Assembly (NCBI GenBank): GCA_965262015.1 | Contig: OZ253494.1 | Coordinates: forward strand, 248,001 to 312,000 | Length of the DNA: 64,000 nucleotides | Direction: 5' to 3' | Source: G965262015 sp965262015 | GTDB taxonomy: Bacteria > Spirochaetota > Leptospiria > Turneriellales > CBDBES01 | Part shown: one piece after another, positions 63,357-64,000 of the stretch | Numbering within the stretch: the stretch's first letter is position 1 | Layout: every line of letters begins with the position of its first letter | Made by a program: the position numbers and the translations under genes | The notes under the pieces: generated by a model | The model's database searches: none | Told to the model about the DNA's origin: nothing | The model's input: the letters and a program-made list of their open reading frames with translations, nothing else

Positions 63357-63730
63357 AATAGAATAGACTTGGATAGCAGTTTTTTCTTGTAAGGGTAGTC
63401 TACACATGTTATTAATCATAGTATAAGATCTAAATATATTTTTTTGTTTTAATGTCAGATAATCTGTTTTTCTGTCAAAATATCTTCTTAGTTGTTTGAT
63501 GGTATTCTCTACCTATCCCTTTTACCACGGTGAATCTGGGTTACATGCATAAACTACTGTATTTAGCATTTTCTGTAAATTTCTAAATGATGTATTTTTA
63601 GTTCCCCTGCCACAGATGATAGCCTATATATTATCTACCTGAGAAAACAACTGTTTCCATGCTTCTTTGACAAATACTTCTGTATATATATCCGTTATTC
63701 GTAATAAATTTTTATTAGTCATTTTTTCAA
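63357..63730 (-). mobile_element. IS30-like transposase relic
   Basis: On the minus strand the frame reads with two or three stops: NLLRITDIYTEVFVKEAWKQ, YACNPDSPW-stop-KG, then VENTIKQLRRYFDRKTDYL. This matches the IS30 catalytic-domain region around ADPYSPWQRGTVENTNGLIR (E of the DDE triad). It is too decayed to be active. It lies directly upstream of the Cas12a gene. Confidence 0.65.
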
Positions 63731-63912
63731 AGTCTTATGACTTAAAAAGCATGGCTTGTAAATGCCTTAAAACGTCCAATTCCAGACTTGACTTTTCATT
63801 GATGGTACTATGGGATACTCTATTTTTTAACTTTACAAAATAGCCTTAAAGAAGCACCCGACAGACTCAAGTAGGAGAAATGGTTATTTTATTTTAAGTA
63901 AAAAATTATAAC

Positions 63913-64000
63913 ATGAGTCATTTATTTTCAAAGTTTACCAATCAATATTCATTGAGCAAGACCTTACGGTTTGCCCTGAAGCCAGTGGGCAAAACAAAAG
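63913..64000 (+). CDS. cas12a: CRISPR effector Cas12a (Cpf1), N-terminal fragment
   Basis: The first 29 codons are visible; the gene continues past the window. They contain NQYSLSKTLRFALKPVGKT, the conserved N-terminus of Cas12a (compare YSLSKTLRFELxPxGKT at the start of the WED-I domain). Cas12a is a type V-A, ~1200-1300-residue RNA-guided DNA nuclease that also processes its own crRNA. No Cas4/Cas1/Cas2 gene or repeat array lies in the window. The Shine-Dalgarno is weak. Confidence 0.85.
   Translation, partial: MSHLFSKFTNQYSLSKTLRFALKPVGKTK

Noticed and set aside
63138..63912. CRISPR array upstream of cas12a
   Set aside because: I looked for a repeated unit with the TTTCTACT-type Cas12a stem and found none. 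The array, if present, is beyond the window.

Overview
The window is an AT-rich bacterial chromosome segment that reads as a spirochaete. The evidence is two short FlaB-type flagellins without a variable middle domain, a flhB-flhA-flhF export operon, a tuf-rpsJ-led S10 ribosomal operon, and several conserved blocks of core metabolism. I cannot name the genus from sequence alone.

Layout. 1-4.3 kb: end of carB, a DciA-like gene, a PfkB-family kinase, an IS30 transposase relic and the two flagellin genes. 4.8-5.9 kb: a putative lipoprotein. 6.2-24.2 kb: an accessory island bracketed by an intact nth gene (24232-24888) and a decayed second copy of the nth 3' end (6038-6217). 24.2-30.4 kb: housekeeping genes on the minus strand (nth, tilS, pth, rplY, prs, a glmU-type uridylyltransferase, tRNA-Gln, ispE). 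30.9-37.4 kb: a secreted DUF2147-type protein, tuf, and rpsJ to rplP. 37.4-43.4 kb: a TldD/PmbA-type protein, flhF, flhA and flhB. 43.4-53 kb: pepA, an MTA phosphorylase, queG, a fibronectin-III-like secreted protein, sucCD and a Rieske-glutamate synthase fusion. 52.9-58.1 kb: an IscU-like/pentapeptide fusion, a cysteine desulfurase, and rpsP-khpA-rimM-trmD. 58.1-63.1 kb: an acyltransferase, two cNMP-domain proteins, an amidohydrolase and a LysM/LytM protein. The last ~0.5 kb holds an IS30-like relic and then the first 29 codons of a Cas12a (Cpf1) gene that runs off the window.

The island is the unusual part. It carries a PLD-SNF2 helicase (truncated), a PHP-AAA (TrlF-like) ATPase, an 18-repeat TPR membrane protein, a complete type IIG (Eco57I-like) restriction-modification enzyme, a zeta-toxin-like kinase (truncated), a PrrC/RloC-like AAA protein with a C-terminal HEPN-type RxxxE...H signature, an HsdR fragment, and a TIR-domain protein with a conserved partner gene. 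Nearly every cargo gene is immediately preceded by a leftover 3' end of a restriction-modification gene: either a type IIG tail (seven copies, all ending in a version of DEIKIIE) or an HsdS tail (three copies). The Glu-Glu/Glu-Gly codons of the type IIG tail double as the Shine-Dalgarno sequence of the following gene. A perfect 93-bp direct repeat has also replaced the 3' ends of two different genes. The island therefore looks as if it was assembled, duplicated and pruned around RM-gene 3' ends. No integrase or transposase gene was seen inside it.

Smaller oddities outside the island: a Pth homologue lacking three catalytic residues, an ispE reading frame that runs through a tRNA-Gln gene, an IscU-pentapeptide fusion, and an S10 operon that stops at rplP. 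Identity figures are my own eyeball counts; no database search was run.
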